Below are positions 1 through 7,356 of a stretch of DNA of 8,622 nt, piece after piece. Source of the DNA: Kiritimatiellia bacterium (lineage in GTDB: Bacteria; Verrucomicrobiota; Kiritimatiellia; UBA8416). The notes beneath the pieces are model-generated. The model had not been told where the DNA came from and did not search any database. It worked only from the letters and a program-made list of their open reading frames with translations. How positions within the stretch are numbered: the stretch's first letter is position 1; the number at the start of each line of letters is the position of its first letter. A program made the position numbers and the translations under genes. The DNA lies in NCBI GenBank assembly GCA_007126175.1, contig SLBU01000035.1, positions 1 through 8,622 on the forward strand. Direction: 5' to 3'.

Positions 1-327
1 AATACATCCGTTATGGATTACTATTGCCCGCATCATCCGTCGGTTTTGCGGGGTCTCGGGCGCATTGCTGCCGCTGCCGCCAAGGCAGGCATCCCTTGCT
101 CCGTGTGCGGGGAGATGGCGCACGATACGCGCTATGTGCCGTTTTTTGTGGGGATCGGTGTGTGTCAGTTGAGTGTGGACCCCCATTATTTGCCGGAGGT
201 CCAGCAGTGCATCCAGCGTTGGTCGTCGCGAGAAATGGCGGCCTACGCGGAAGCGTTGCAAGAACAGACGAGCATTGCCGATGTGGAAAGCGTGATGGCG
301 CGCTATACAAACGCACGGTCCTGCTAG
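1..327 (+). CDS. ptsI: PEP-protein phosphotransferase (PTS enzyme I), C-terminal part only
   Basis: This is the 3' end of a gene that starts before the window; the frame is open from base 1 and stops with TAG at 325-327. The 108 visible residues match the end of the PEP-binding TIM-barrel domain of enzyme I. HHPSVLRGL corresponds to the conserved stretch after the 'AVDR' region. SVCGEMAHD carries the catalytic cysteine (codon 106-108). GIGVCQLSVDP is followed by a helical tail. In the family this domain takes phosphate from PEP, autophosphorylates a histidine in the missing N-terminal half, and passes phosphate to HPr in the cytoplasm. The ATG at 13 is an internal methionine, not a start. The visible part cannot separate sugar-PTS EI (ptsI) from a nitrogen-type paralogue (ptsP), whose extra GAF domain would lie upstream. 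Family assignment is firm; the symbol is less so. Confidence 0.82.
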   Translation, partial: NTSVMDYYCPHHPSVLRGLGRIAAAAAKAGIPCSVCGEMAHDTRYVPFFVGIGVCQLSVDPHYLPEVQQCIQRWSSREMAAYAEALQEQTSIADVESVMARYTNARSC

Positions 328-342
328 GCCTATTGCAGCCTA
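325..342 (+). terminator. Weak hairpin at the ptsI stop codon
   Basis: TAGGC (325-329) can pair with GCCTA (338-342) around an 8-base loop, and the sequence continues into a moderately T-containing stretch that includes TTTT at 351-354. The stem is only 5 bp and there is no solid U-run directly after it, so this is at best a weak terminator between the enzyme I gene and the arg operon. It may be chance. Confidence 0.2.
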
Positions 343-356
343 TGATTCTGTTTTGA

Positions 357-386
357 TGGACAATTCTGCCGATCATGCTACATAGT
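357..386 (+). promoter_or_regulatory. Candidate sigma-70-type promoter for the argJ-cmk operon
   Basis: In the only real gap before the operon, TGGACA (357-362) matches the -35 consensus in five of six bases. CATAGT (381-386), 18 bases further on, matches TATAAT in four of six. A TGC just before 379 could serve as an extended -10 element for the overlapping hexamer at 379-384. Transcription would start near 393, giving a leader of roughly 20 bases before argJ. I see no clear ArgR-type operator. The match is weak and readthrough from ptsI is equally possible. Confidence 0.3.
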
Positions 387-414
387 ACCGGATTCATGGA
401 ATGGGAGGAATCGG

Positions 415-1614
415 ATGGAGATGATAACGGGTTCGGGTGGCGTCACGTATGCTGGCGGTTGGAAAGCCTGCGGGGCATTTTCCGGCATTAAGGCTGCTGC
501 CGCAGATCTGGCACTGGTTGTTTCGGAATCGCCTGCAACGGTTGCGGGTGTCTTTACGCAAAATGCTGTGCAGGCGGCCCCCGTGCGCTGGTGTCGGGAT
601 CTCGTGCAGCGGGGAACCCTTCAGGCTGTTGTGATCAATAGTGGTTGCGCCAATGCCTGCACGGGGCCTGAAGGCGTGGCAGCCAATCGCCGCGTGGCAG
701 ACGACACGGGCTATGCCCTGGGCCTTCCGGCGGAATGGGTGGCGGTGTGCTCGACTGGCACGATTGGTAAGAAACTTCCGGTAGAGAAGATTGCGGCGGC
801 TTTGCCAGCAGCGGTGCAAACGTTGTCAGAGGATGGTGGCGTATCGGCGGCCGAAGCCATTATGACGACCGATACGGTACCGAAAGAGGCGGCTGCCCAT
901 TTTTCCGTTGGAGGTAAGACCGTGCGTGTGGGGGGGATGGCCAAAGGGGCAGGCATGATTGCGCCGAATCTTGCTACCATGCTGGCATTTTTGACGACCG
1001 ATGCGGCCGTGCCGGCTCCCGCGTTGCAAGCCTGCCTGCGGGATGCCGTTGCGCATTCCTTCAACCGGATCACGATTGATGGGGATACCAGCACGAATGA
1101 TACAGTCTTGCTGATGGCCAATGGGGCTAGCGGTGTGGCGCTTGATGCCGATCACCCGGACTGGCCGGCTTTTTGTGAAGCCGTGCGTCTGGTTGCGTCT
1201 GAGCTGGCGCGCTTGATCGTCAAGGATGCTGAGGGAGCGACGCGATTTGTCACGATTACCGTAAAGGGGGCGGTTGACGACGCCGATGCCTTGCGTATCG
1301 CACGTGCAATTGCCAATTCGCTCCTGTGCAAGACCGCGTGGTTCGGGGGCGACCCCAATTGGGGGCGCGTTGTCTGTGCGGCCGGATATGCCGGTGCCCG
1401 CGTGGATCCGGATCTGATCGATGTGGCATTCGACGAATTGACGGCAGTGCGGGCAGGGCAGCCTGTTGCGGCATTCTCCGATTTGGAGTCGATTGTTGCA
1501 CGCCCGGCCTTTGAAATTCTGCTGGATTTGCATTTGGGGGAGGCAGAGGAAAGTGTGTACACGTGTGATTGCAGCTATGATTATGTGCGGATTAATGCCG
1601 AATACATGACCTAG
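415..1614 (+). CDS. argJ: Bifunctional glutamate N-acetyltransferase / amino-acid N-acetyltransferase (ornithine acetyltransferase)
   Basis: ArgJ moves the acetyl group from N-acetylornithine to glutamate, recycling it through the arginine pathway. Bifunctional members can also use acetyl-CoA to make N-acetylglutamate. The 399-residue length is typical. Visible family signatures are NSGCAN (75-80), the oxyanion-hole region STGTIG (113-118), TTDTVPK (151-157), the self-cleavage site KGAGMIAPNLATML (177-190), NRITIDGDTSTNDT (217-230) and the C-terminal SYDYVRINAEY. Thr188, before which the precursor splits into alpha and beta chains, is the expected nucleophile and is present. The start at ATG 415 has a strong ribosome site, GGGAGGA (403-409), five bases upstream; an in-frame ATG at 421 is less well placed. 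argB follows, which matches the pathway. Mono- versus bifunctional activity cannot be read from sequence; absence of argA elsewhere in the genome would favour bifunctional. Confidence 0.96.
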   Translation: MEMITGSGGVTYAGGWKACGAFSGIKAAAADLALVVSESPATVAGVFTQNAVQAAPVRWCRDLVQRGTLQAVVINSGCANACTGPEGVAANRRVADDTGYALGLPAEWVAVCSTGTIGKKLPVEKIAAALPAAVQTLSEDGGVSAAEAIMTTDTVPKEAAAHFSVGGKTVRVGGMAKGAGMIAPNLATMLAFLTTDAAVPAPALQACLRDAVAHSFNRITIDGDTSTNDTVLLMANGASGVALDADHPDWPAFCEAVRLVASELARLIVKDAEGATRFVTITVKGAVDDADALRIARAIANSLLCKTAWFGGDPNWGRVVCAAGYAGARVDPDLIDVAFDELTAVRAGQPVAAFSDLESIVARPAFEILLDLHLGEAEESVYTCDCSYDYVRINAEYMT

Positions 1615-1660
1615 GACAAATCGGATGTGGAGGTTGATGATGTTTTGCGTATGTATGCAG

Positions 1661-1665
1661 AGGAG
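1661..1665 (+). promoter_or_regulatory. Ribosome binding site that decides the argB start
   Basis: AGGAG lies six bases before ATG 1672. The longer frame opening at GTG 1627 lacks a ribosome site at usable distance, and the in-frame ATG at 1651 has its nearest purine tract (1629-1633) 17 bases away. The site supports 1672 as the true start. Confidence 0.7.
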
Positions 1666-1671
1666 ATCTTG

Positions 1672-2556
1672 ATGGACGAAGCAACCCGCAAGGCGGCGGT
1701 ATTGATCGAGGCATTGCCATACATCCAGCGCTTTCGTGGTGCGATTGTGGTAGTGAAACTGGGTGGTGCAGCCATGGAGGATCCAGAGCATGTCGAGCAG
1801 GTGCTGGAGGATATCACGTTCATGGAATGTGTTGGAATGAAGGTCGTGATTGTGCATGGGGGCGGCAAGGAAATCTCGCGCGGCATGGAGCAGGAAGGCA
1901 TTGAAGCCCGTTTTATTCAAGGGTTGCGGGTAACGTGTGAACGCTCGATACGGGTTGTGGAGCAAGTGCTGAAGCGCGACATCAACCCGCGCATCGTGAA
2001 TGTCCTGAAAGCGAAGGGCGCTCTGGCGCGCAGTTTGCATGGAGAGGAAGTATTACGGGTGAAGCGTGTTTCGGGCCGTGATCCGGTAAGCGGTGCGCCG
2101 CTCGACTGGGGGTTTGTCGGGGAGCCCGGTGAGGTGAATGTGGCGCCGGTGCGGCAGTTACTGGCGGAAGGGGTAATCCCTGTGATTACGCCGTTGGGCA
2201 TGGGGCCTGATGGGAATCTTCATAATGTGAATGCGGATGTGGCAGCTTCTGCGATAGCCAAAGCATTGCCCGCCCGTAAGTTGGCATTTCTTTCGGATGT
2301 TCCGGGTTTGCTGCGTGACCAGCAGGATCCTGCAAGCCTGATTTCGACGTTGCGCTTGGATGAGGTCGCATGGATGTTTGAGGAGGGCATTATTACCGGT
2401 GGCATGCTACCAAAGATCAGTAGTTGCATAGAGGCGCTGGAGGCTGGGGTTTGCAAGGTGCACTTGATTGATGGGCGGCAGAAGCATTCGCTACTACTGG
2501 AAATATTTACGGACCAAGGGGTTGGAACGGAAATTGTTGCCCCAGAGAACCTATAG
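1672..2556 (+). CDS. argB: Acetylglutamate kinase
   Basis: ArgB phosphorylates N-acetylglutamate with ATP, the second step of arginine synthesis in the cytoplasm. With the ATG at 1672 the protein has 294 residues, the usual size. The amino-acid-kinase fold shows KLGGAAM (29-35) and VHGGGKEIS (61-69) for phosphate and ATP contacts, GLRVT (84-88), an NVNADVAASAIA segment and a late GGMLPK loop. Two traits mark the arginine-inhibited hexameric type: an N-terminal helix (about 5-21, RKAAVLIEALPYIQRF) and the C-terminal stretch with His272, LLLEIFT (274-280) and GVGTEI (283-288). Feedback inhibition by arginine is therefore likely, by family knowledge. A longer version from GTG 1627 would add 15 residues that homologues as I recall them lack. 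The gene lies 57 bases after argJ and 11 before trpS. Confidence 0.96.
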   Translation: MDEATRKAAVLIEALPYIQRFRGAIVVVKLGGAAMEDPEHVEQVLEDITFMECVGMKVVIVHGGGKEISRGMEQEGIEARFIQGLRVTCERSIRVVEQVLKRDINPRIVNVLKAKGALARSLHGEEVLRVKRVSGRDPVSGAPLDWGFVGEPGEVNVAPVRQLLAEGVIPVITPLGMGPDGNLHNVNADVAASAIAKALPARKLAFLSDVPGLLRDQQDPASLISTLRLDEVAWMFEEGIITGGMLPKISSCIEALEAGVCKVHLIDGRQKHSLLLEIFTDQGVGTEIVAPENL

Positions 2557-2567
2557 AGGGAAAGAGC

Positions 2568-3530
2568 ATGCGGATATTATCGGGTATACAGCCTTCGGGT
2601 AAATTACATATTGGAAATTATTTCGGGATGATGAAGCCCGCGTTGTCATTGCAGCATGAAGGCGATGCCTATTTGTTTATTGCGAATTATCATGCGTTGA
2701 CATCGGTGACGGATGGGGCGCAGCTTCGGCAGGCAACGCTGGATGTGGCCTTGGATTTTTTGGCGAGCGGGTTGGATCCGGAAAAAACCGTATTTTTTCG
2801 GCAAAGCGACGTACCGGAAGTGACCGAGCTGACCTGGTTACTATCCACGGTTACGCCAATGGGATTACTCGAGCGTTGCCATTCCTACAAGGATAAGATT
2901 GCCAAGGGGATTGCGTCGAGTCATGCGCTGTTTTCGTATCCGGTATTGATGGCTGCTGATATTCTTGCGGTGCAGTCCAACATTGTGCCAGTGGGCCGGG
3001 ATCAGAAACAGCATGTTGAGGTGACGCGTGATATCGCGCTCAAGTTCAACCAACGTTTTGGTGAGATTTTCACGCTACCGGAGCCCTCGATTCAGGAAAC
3101 GGTGGCGGTTGTGCCGGGCATCAATGGGCAAAAGATGTCGAAATCCTATGACAATCATATTGAGCTTTTCGGTAGTCCGAAAGCGACGAAGAAGCGCGTG
3201 ATGCAAATTGTGACCGACAGCACGCCTTTGGAAGCCCCGAAAGATCCATCGCACTGCAATGTATTTGCGTTGTACCGGCTTTTTACGACTGAGACGGAAC
3301 AGGCCGAGCTGGCCGAGAAGTATCGGTTGGGTGGATTCGGGTATGGGGATGCCAAGAAGGCACTGTTGGCAGTGATGGATCGGGAGCTGGCACCCCTGCG
3401 GGAGCGTCGTGAGGCATTGGCGCGGGATCTGGATTTTGTGGAAGATGTATTGCGCGAGGGGGCGCACAAGGCACGCGCGGTAGCGCGGGAAACATTGGAT
3501 CAGGCGCGTGCGGCAACAGGGCTCGCTTAA
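2568..3530 (+). CDS. trpS: Tryptophan-tRNA ligase
   Basis: TrpRS is a class I aminoacyl-tRNA synthetase that activates tryptophan with ATP and loads it on tRNA-Trp. The 320 residues fit the compact bacterial form, without an added domain. Visible marks are SGIQPSG (5-11), the HIGH-type motif as HIGN (14-17), MAADILA (128-134), GRDQKQH (143-149) and an intact KMSKS loop (189-193). The C-terminal helical region has the usual charged RERREALARDL pattern. The ribosome site AGAGGG overlaps the argB stop codon and sits seven bases from the ATG, so coupling to argB translation is likely. There is no T-box, attenuator or leader room in the 11-base gap. In other bacteria trpS is often found just ahead of scpA-scpB, as here. 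Whether a second trpS exists elsewhere cannot be seen. Confidence 0.97.
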   Translation: MRILSGIQPSGKLHIGNYFGMMKPALSLQHEGDAYLFIANYHALTSVTDGAQLRQATLDVALDFLASGLDPEKTVFFRQSDVPEVTELTWLLSTVTPMGLLERCHSYKDKIAKGIASSHALFSYPVLMAADILAVQSNIVPVGRDQKQHVEVTRDIALKFNQRFGEIFTLPEPSIQETVAVVPGINGQKMSKSYDNHIELFGSPKATKKRVMQIVTDSTPLEAPKDPSHCNVFALYRLFTTETEQAELAEKYRLGGFGYGDAKKALLAVMDRELAPLRERREALARDLDFVEDVLREGAHKARAVARETLDQARAATGLA

Positions 3531-3551
3531 ACGGGAAGAACGAGGTATAGC

Positions 3552-4367
3552 ATGGCACAGGATGAATACAAGGTGGATTTGGAGGTATTCGAAGGGCCTC
3601 TTGATCTTTTGCTATACTTGATTCGCAAGGATGAGGTCGATATCTATGATATCCCGATAGAACGCATCACCAACCAATATATGGAATATCTGGGGGTTAT
3701 GCGGATGCTGGATTTGAATATTGCGGGTGAATTCATTGTTATGGCTGCGACCCTGATGATGATCAAAAGCCGGATGCTGCTGCCGGTCGAGGATCAGAAT
3801 CCGGAGGAGGATGAAGAGGAGGGGGATGACCCTCGCTGGGATCTGGTGCGTCAACTGGTTGAATACAAGAAGTACAAGGATATTGCAGGTCAGTTGCAGG
3901 AGCGCGAGTACTTCCAGGAGCATGTTTTCGGATATGGTGGCACCAATGCGGGCGCAAAGGATGTAGAGGATCCCGGCCTGGCGCTGCAGGATGTAAGCTT
4001 GTTTGATCTGATCAGTGCGTTTCAGGACGTGCTGAAAAAAGCCCCCCCTGAAGAGCTGGGCGAGATTGCCGATGACCGATTCACGGTCGCCGACCAGATT
4101 GACATTGTCTTGAAGACGGTACGTGCGGACGGCAGTATTCGATTTTCGCAAATGTTTGGTAGGATGGCTTCGCGCAACGAAATCATCTGCACCTTTCTTG
4201 CGATGCTGGAATTGCTCCGGCTGCGGCAGATCTCAGCGGTACAGGATGATCATTTTGGCGATATTCTGATTAAGCCGGGCAATCCCGAGGATGATCGGAT
4301 AGAGGCCGATGCTGCTGGTGCGGCAATGGGTGCGGCTGGCGTACTTGAGGAGGCGAGCCATGCATGA
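3552..4367 (+). CDS. scpA: Segregation and condensation protein A (kleisin)
   Basis: ScpA is the kleisin that bridges the two heads of an SMC dimer and, with ScpB, forms the bacterial condensin needed for chromosome compaction and segregation. The N-terminal hallmark FEGPLDLLLYLI (13-24) is clear, followed by AGEFIVMAATLMMIKSRMLLP (58-78), which in the family forms the helical region contacting the SMC neck. An acidic run (85-93, EEDEEEGDD) precedes WDLVRQLVEYKKYKD. The C-terminal winged helix that binds the SMC cap is around 185-245 (FSQMFGRMASRNEIICTFLAMLEL). The length of 271 is normal. The ribosome site GAGGT (3542-3546) is five bases from the ATG, and trpS ends 21 bases upstream. The stop codon lies inside scpB, so the two partners are probably made in coupled amounts. 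Confidence 0.95.
   Translation: MAQDEYKVDLEVFEGPLDLLLYLIRKDEVDIYDIPIERITNQYMEYLGVMRMLDLNIAGEFIVMAATLMMIKSRMLLPVEDQNPEEDEEEGDDPRWDLVRQLVEYKKYKDIAGQLQEREYFQEHVFGYGGTNAGAKDVEDPGLALQDVSLFDLISAFQDVLKKAPPEELGEIADDRFTVADQIDIVLKTVRADGSIRFSQMFGRMASRNEIICTFLAMLELLRLRQISAVQDDHFGDILIKPGNPEDDRIEADAAGAAMGAAGVLEEASHA
4347..4353 (+). promoter_or_regulatory. Strong ribosome binding site for scpB inside the end of scpA
   Basis: GAGGAGG sits six bases before ATG 4360 within the last codons of scpA. It decides the scpB start over the earlier in-frame ATG at 4309, whose predicted extension (MLLVRQW...) is unlike ScpB and lies wholly within scpA. The arrangement favours reinitiation by ribosomes finishing scpA. 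Confidence 0.75.
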
Positions 4368-5106
4368 TGTAGGCCGTTTGCCCGCACTGCGTGAAATCAT
4401 TGGCGCCCTTATTTTTGGGGCGAATCGTCCGATTCCTGCGCGCGAACTGCGCCAATGCATCCAGGAAGTGGCCGCAGCCGATCCGGAAACCACTGTTTTT
4501 GCTGAGGCCAGCTTGAAGGATATCGAAACGGAAATTTGCTCGCTGCATGAGGAGTTGCAGCTGCGGGAGACGGGGTTTGGTATCTACGAGGTTGCCGGGG
4601 GGTGGCGTTTGCAGAGTAATGTGGCCTGTGGTCGTTGGCTGAAGAATTTGCTGAATGTGAAGCCGCAGCGGTTATCGCAGCCCGCTTTGGAGACGATGGC
4701 CATTATTGCGTATCGGCAACCGATATCCAAAGCGGAAATCGAGGCCATTCGCGGGGTGGGGGTCTCGCATATTATCAAGGCGTTGATGGAGGTGCAGCTC
4801 GTGAAGATTGCGGGGCGCAGTGAGCTGCCGGGGCGTCCTTTTCTGTATGGCACCACCAGTCGTTTTCTGGAGCATTTTGGTTTGAAATCCTTGCAAGACC
4901 TTGAGCAGATGGGTCCGCGTGTATTCACACGCAGGCTGCAAGCCCAGGAACCGGTGCCGCAGGAACAAGAGGAACTTGCTCTCGACAGCGATGATGGGTC
5001 GTTATCCCCGGGCGAAGGGGCCGAGAGGGCTATGGACACGGATGTGCGCGCGCCGATCATAGGGCCGGATGCGAATCAAGAGAAAGAGCAGGTAGAGGGT
5101 GCCTAA
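4360..5106 (+). CDS. scpB: Segregation and condensation protein B
   Basis: ScpB dimers bind the middle of ScpA in the SMC-ScpAB condensin. The 248-residue protein from ATG 4360 has the two winged-helix domains of the family. The first is about 8-100 (ALREIIGALIFGANRPIP, then GIYEVAGGWRLQSN at 74-87). The second begins at about 105 with the family signature SQPALETMAIIAYRQPISKAEIEAIRGV, continues through LVKIAGRSELPGRPFLYGTT (147-166), and ends at FLEHFGLKSLQDL. The tail after about 196 is rich in Glu, Gln and Asp and looks disordered, as in many ScpB proteins. The start overlaps scpA by 8 bases and the stop overlaps the next gene by 8 bases. Assignment is firm from sequence and from the scpA neighbour. 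Confidence 0.95.
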   Translation: MHDVGRLPALREIIGALIFGANRPIPARELRQCIQEVAAADPETTVFAEASLKDIETEICSLHEELQLRETGFGIYEVAGGWRLQSNVACGRWLKNLLNVKPQRLSQPALETMAIIAYRQPISKAEIEAIRGVGVSHIIKALMEVQLVKIAGRSELPGRPFLYGTTSRFLEHFGLKSLQDLEQMGPRVFTRRLQAQEPVPQEQEELALDSDDGSLSPGEGAERAMDTDVRAPIIGPDANQEKEQVEGA

Positions 5107-6043
5107 GGATTCAAAGGGGATATCACAGGCCGTGCCGCCGGTAGTTGGCATCGACGCGGTTGCCATCGTTGGGCTTGGCCTGATGGGGGGATCCTTGGGG
5201 TTGGCATTGAAGCGGTACTGCCCAGGCGTCACCGTCGTGGGGTATGCACGGCGTGAGGAGACGCGCAAGCTGGCACTGGCAATGGGTGCCTGCGATGTGG
5301 TTACGGATGATCTGGCGCAAGCCGTACAGGATGCCGACGTGGTGGTGCTTTGTACGCCCATATTGGAAATTGCCGCGCTGGTTGAAAGAGTGCGTGAAGC
5401 GTTGCGCCCCGGTGCCATTGTTACTGATGTGGGGAGTACCAAAGCCATGCTCATGGAGCAGGTTGGGGCGCTCCTGGGCGATCAGACCGCCTGCTTCATT
5501 GGCAGTCATCCGATGGCGGGTTCCGAGCGTACCGGTATGCAATCGGCCGATGCGGATTTGTATGTGGATGCGGTGGTGATCGTCACGCCGCCGGACGGGG
5601 ATGCATGTTTGCCGCAGAGCGAGGTCGTGCAGGGACTATGGCGTGCGGTGGGTGCCCGCGTGCTGGTTGTCGGTGCAGCGGAACACGATGCCGTGGTGGC
5701 GGGCACGAGTCATGTGCCGCATCTCGTGGCAGCGCTGCTTGTGCGTGCCGCAGCTCGCACGGCGGTAGCGCCTGGCCCCTATTGTGGGCCAGGTTTCCGG
5801 GATGCAACGCGTATTGCCTCCGGTTCCGAATGGGTATGGCACGATATCGTGAAAAGCAATGCTGGATCGATTGCGGTATCGCTGCAAGCCGTACGTGACG
5901 ATATTGAAATGCTGCTCGCTGCTCTTGATCGTCATGATTACGATCAGATTCGCGATGTACTTGGATCGGCACGGGAATTGCGTGCCAACATTATAGCACA
6001 ACCTGTCGATGCGGGGGGCGGAGATTCATCATGGAACAAGTAA
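5099..6043 (+). CDS. tyrA: Prephenate (or arogenate) dehydrogenase
   Basis: TyrA oxidatively decarboxylates prephenate to 4-hydroxyphenylpyruvate (or arogenate to tyrosine) using NAD(P)+. The 314 residues form the core enzyme with no chorismate mutase or ACT domain. Visible motifs are the Rossmann loop GLGLMGGS (25-32), DVGSTK (110-115), GSHPMAGSERTG (135-146), SHVPHL (204-209), GFRDATRIASG (232-242) and WHDI (247-250). The end of the second strand reads GYARREE (48-54), with Ala-Arg-Arg where NAD-type enzymes usually have an acidic residue, so NADP+ use is possible. The start is GTG 5099, with AGGT (5090-5093) five bases upstream, overlapping scpB by 8 bases. A GTG at 5132, with purine tract 5114-5121, is an alternative that trims 11 poorly conserved residues. 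aroA starts inside its last codons. Substrate choice between prephenate and arogenate cannot be settled here. Confidence 0.93.
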   Translation: MPKDSKGISQAVPPVVGIDAVAIVGLGLMGGSLGLALKRYCPGVTVVGYARREETRKLALAMGACDVVTDDLAQAVQDADVVVLCTPILEIAALVERVREALRPGAIVTDVGSTKAMLMEQVGALLGDQTACFIGSHPMAGSERTGMQSADADLYVDAVVIVTPPDGDACLPQSEVVQGLWRAVGARVLVVGAAEHDAVVAGTSHVPHLVAALLVRAAARTAVAPGPYCGPGFRDATRIASGSEWVWHDIVKSNAGSIAVSLQAVRDDIEMLLAALDRHDYDQIRDVLGSARELRANIIAQPVDAGGGDSSWNK

Positions 6044-7356
6044 AAGTTGGGCGTGCGGATCGGATGTGCGGGGTACTGCATGTGCCGGGGGATAAAAGTA
6101 TCTCCCATCGGGTTGCGATGTTGAGTGGTCTTTCCGCCGGCAGCTCGGTCTTATCGGGGTTTTTGCAAAGTGAAGACTGTCTGAACACCCTGCATGCGAT
6201 GGTTGCGATGGGGGCGAAGGTGACGGCGTTGTCGGATGGTTCGATTCGTGTCGAAGGCACGGGCGGGGTACTGCGCTCTCCTGCCACAGTATTGGACATG
6301 GGGAACTCGGGCACGGGCATGCGTTTGCTAACGGGATTGCTGGCAGGATTTCCGATACAGGCCGAGCTTACAGGCGATGCATCCCTGCTTTCGCGTCCGA
6401 TGAAGAGGATCGAGCAGCCTTTGCGCGAGATGGGGGGCACGATTGAACTTCTTGGGGTCAACGGGTGTGGTCCCATTCGGATTGCCGGTGGCAATCTGCA
6501 TCCGATTCGATATGAACTGCCTGTTGCCTCCGCCCAGATCAAGTCGGCTGTTTTGCTGGCGGGGTTGTCCGTGGCTGGCGAGGTATGTGTCATAGAGCCG
6601 GAACAGACGCGCGACCATACGGAACGTATCCTGATGGCGTTGGGGCTTCCGTTGGTGGTGGATGGCTGCCGCATCACATTGCAAGGCGATCCAGAGCGTC
6701 TGCGTGCATTGCCGTCGCGCGATTGGAAGGTGCCCGGCGATTTTTCGTCTGCGGCTTTCTGGCTGGTGGGGGCAGCGATGACGCCAGGCAGCGATGTGAC
6801 GCTTGTGGGGGTTGGGTTGAATCCGCGTCGTACCGCTTTGTTGGCAGTGCTCGAAAGAATGGGGGCGCATGTTCAGGTCGATGTCGATGCTGATAGTGCT
6901 GACTGGGAGCAGACCGGCACGATCACAGTCAGGGGCGGACGTTTGCGGGGCACGACCGTTTGCGGCCAGGAGATTCCCAATTTGATTGATGAGTTACCAT
7001 TGGTGGCTGTGGCCGGTGCGGTGGCCGAAGGGGAAACCGTGGTAGCCGATGCCGCCGAACTGCGTGTGAAGGAATCGGATCGGATTCAGGCCGTGTGCCG
7101 GAATCTCGTTTTGATGGGTTGTAATGCCGCGGAGCGACCGGATGGGTTTGTAGTGCGGGGCGGGGCCGTGGTTGGTGGTGCGACCCTGCAATCCTACATG
7201 GATCATCGAATCGTGATGGCAATGTCGGTATTGGCGCTACATGCAGCGAACCCCGTTGTTATCGAAGGGGTTGGGTGCGTGGCGACATCATACCCCACAT
7301 TCTGGCAGGATTTGGAGACGTTGTGTGGAAAGGTTATTGGTTATGAAGAAAGATGA
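6031..7356 (+). CDS. aroA: 3-phosphoshikimate 1-carboxyvinyltransferase (EPSP synthase)
   Basis: EPSP synthase joins shikimate-3-phosphate and PEP, the sixth step of the shikimate pathway to chorismate. The 441-residue protein has all main landmarks: PGDKSISHR (19-27), GNSGTGMRLL (91-100), GDASLLSRPM (115-124), VASAQIKSAVLLAGL (165-179), RDHTERIL (194-201), VPGDFSSAAF (234-243), LIDELP (318-323) with catalytic-type Asp320/Glu321, RVKESDR (345-351), DHRIVM (391-396) and SYPTFW (420-425). The pattern around RPM and SAQIKSAVLLAGL resembles the class II group rather than the E. coli class I form. Gly94 aligns with E. coli Gly96 in the PEP site. GGAG (6020-6023) is seven bases before the ATG. The start overlaps tyrA by 13 bases and the end overlaps cmk by 14, so this looks like a coupled aromatic-synthesis pair followed by cmk. 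Confidence 0.97.
   Translation: MEQVKVGRADRMCGVLHVPGDKSISHRVAMLSGLSAGSSVLSGFLQSEDCLNTLHAMVAMGAKVTALSDGSIRVEGTGGVLRSPATVLDMGNSGTGMRLLTGLLAGFPIQAELTGDASLLSRPMKRIEQPLREMGGTIELLGVNGCGPIRIAGGNLHPIRYELPVASAQIKSAVLLAGLSVAGEVCVIEPEQTRDHTERILMALGLPLVVDGCRITLQGDPERLRALPSRDWKVPGDFSSAAFWLVGAAMTPGSDVTLVGVGLNPRRTALLAVLERMGAHVQVDVDADSADWEQTGTITVRGGRLRGTTVCGQEIPNLIDELPLVAVAGAVAEGETVVADAAELRVKESDRIQAVCRNLVLMGCNAAERPDGFVVRGGAVVGGATLQSYMDHRIVMAMSVLALHAANPVVIEGVGCVATSYPTFWQDLETLCGKVIGYEER
7327..7333 (+). promoter_or_regulatory. Ribosome binding site that decides the cmk start
   Basis: GGAAAGG lies nine bases before ATG 7343, inside the end of aroA. It supports the short start. The frame stays open back to an ATG at 7241, but the 34 extra residues (rich in Arg and His) are unlike Cmk and come from aroA coding sequence. 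Confidence 0.65.

Noticed and set aside
826..2040. 404-residue open frame on the minus strand across argJ and argB
   Set aside because: It is antisense to two well-recognised genes. Its translation is rich in His, Arg, Gln and Asn with no domain pattern, typical of a shadow frame.
2557..2567. T-box or tryptophan attenuator ahead of trpS
   Set aside because: The argB-trpS gap is only 11 bases, leaving no room for a leader.
3612..4151. 179-residue minus-strand open frame within scpA
   Set aside because: It is antisense to the conserved kleisin sequence and has no motif of its own.
4309..4359. Longer scpB start at ATG 4309
   Set aside because: The extra 17 residues lie in scpA coding sequence and do not resemble ScpB. 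The strong ribosome site is at 4347-4353, before ATG 4360.
5991..6677. 228-residue minus-strand open frame within aroA
   Set aside because: It lies opposite conserved EPSP synthase motifs, is low-complexity in Ser/Pro/Arg, and shows no recognisable family.
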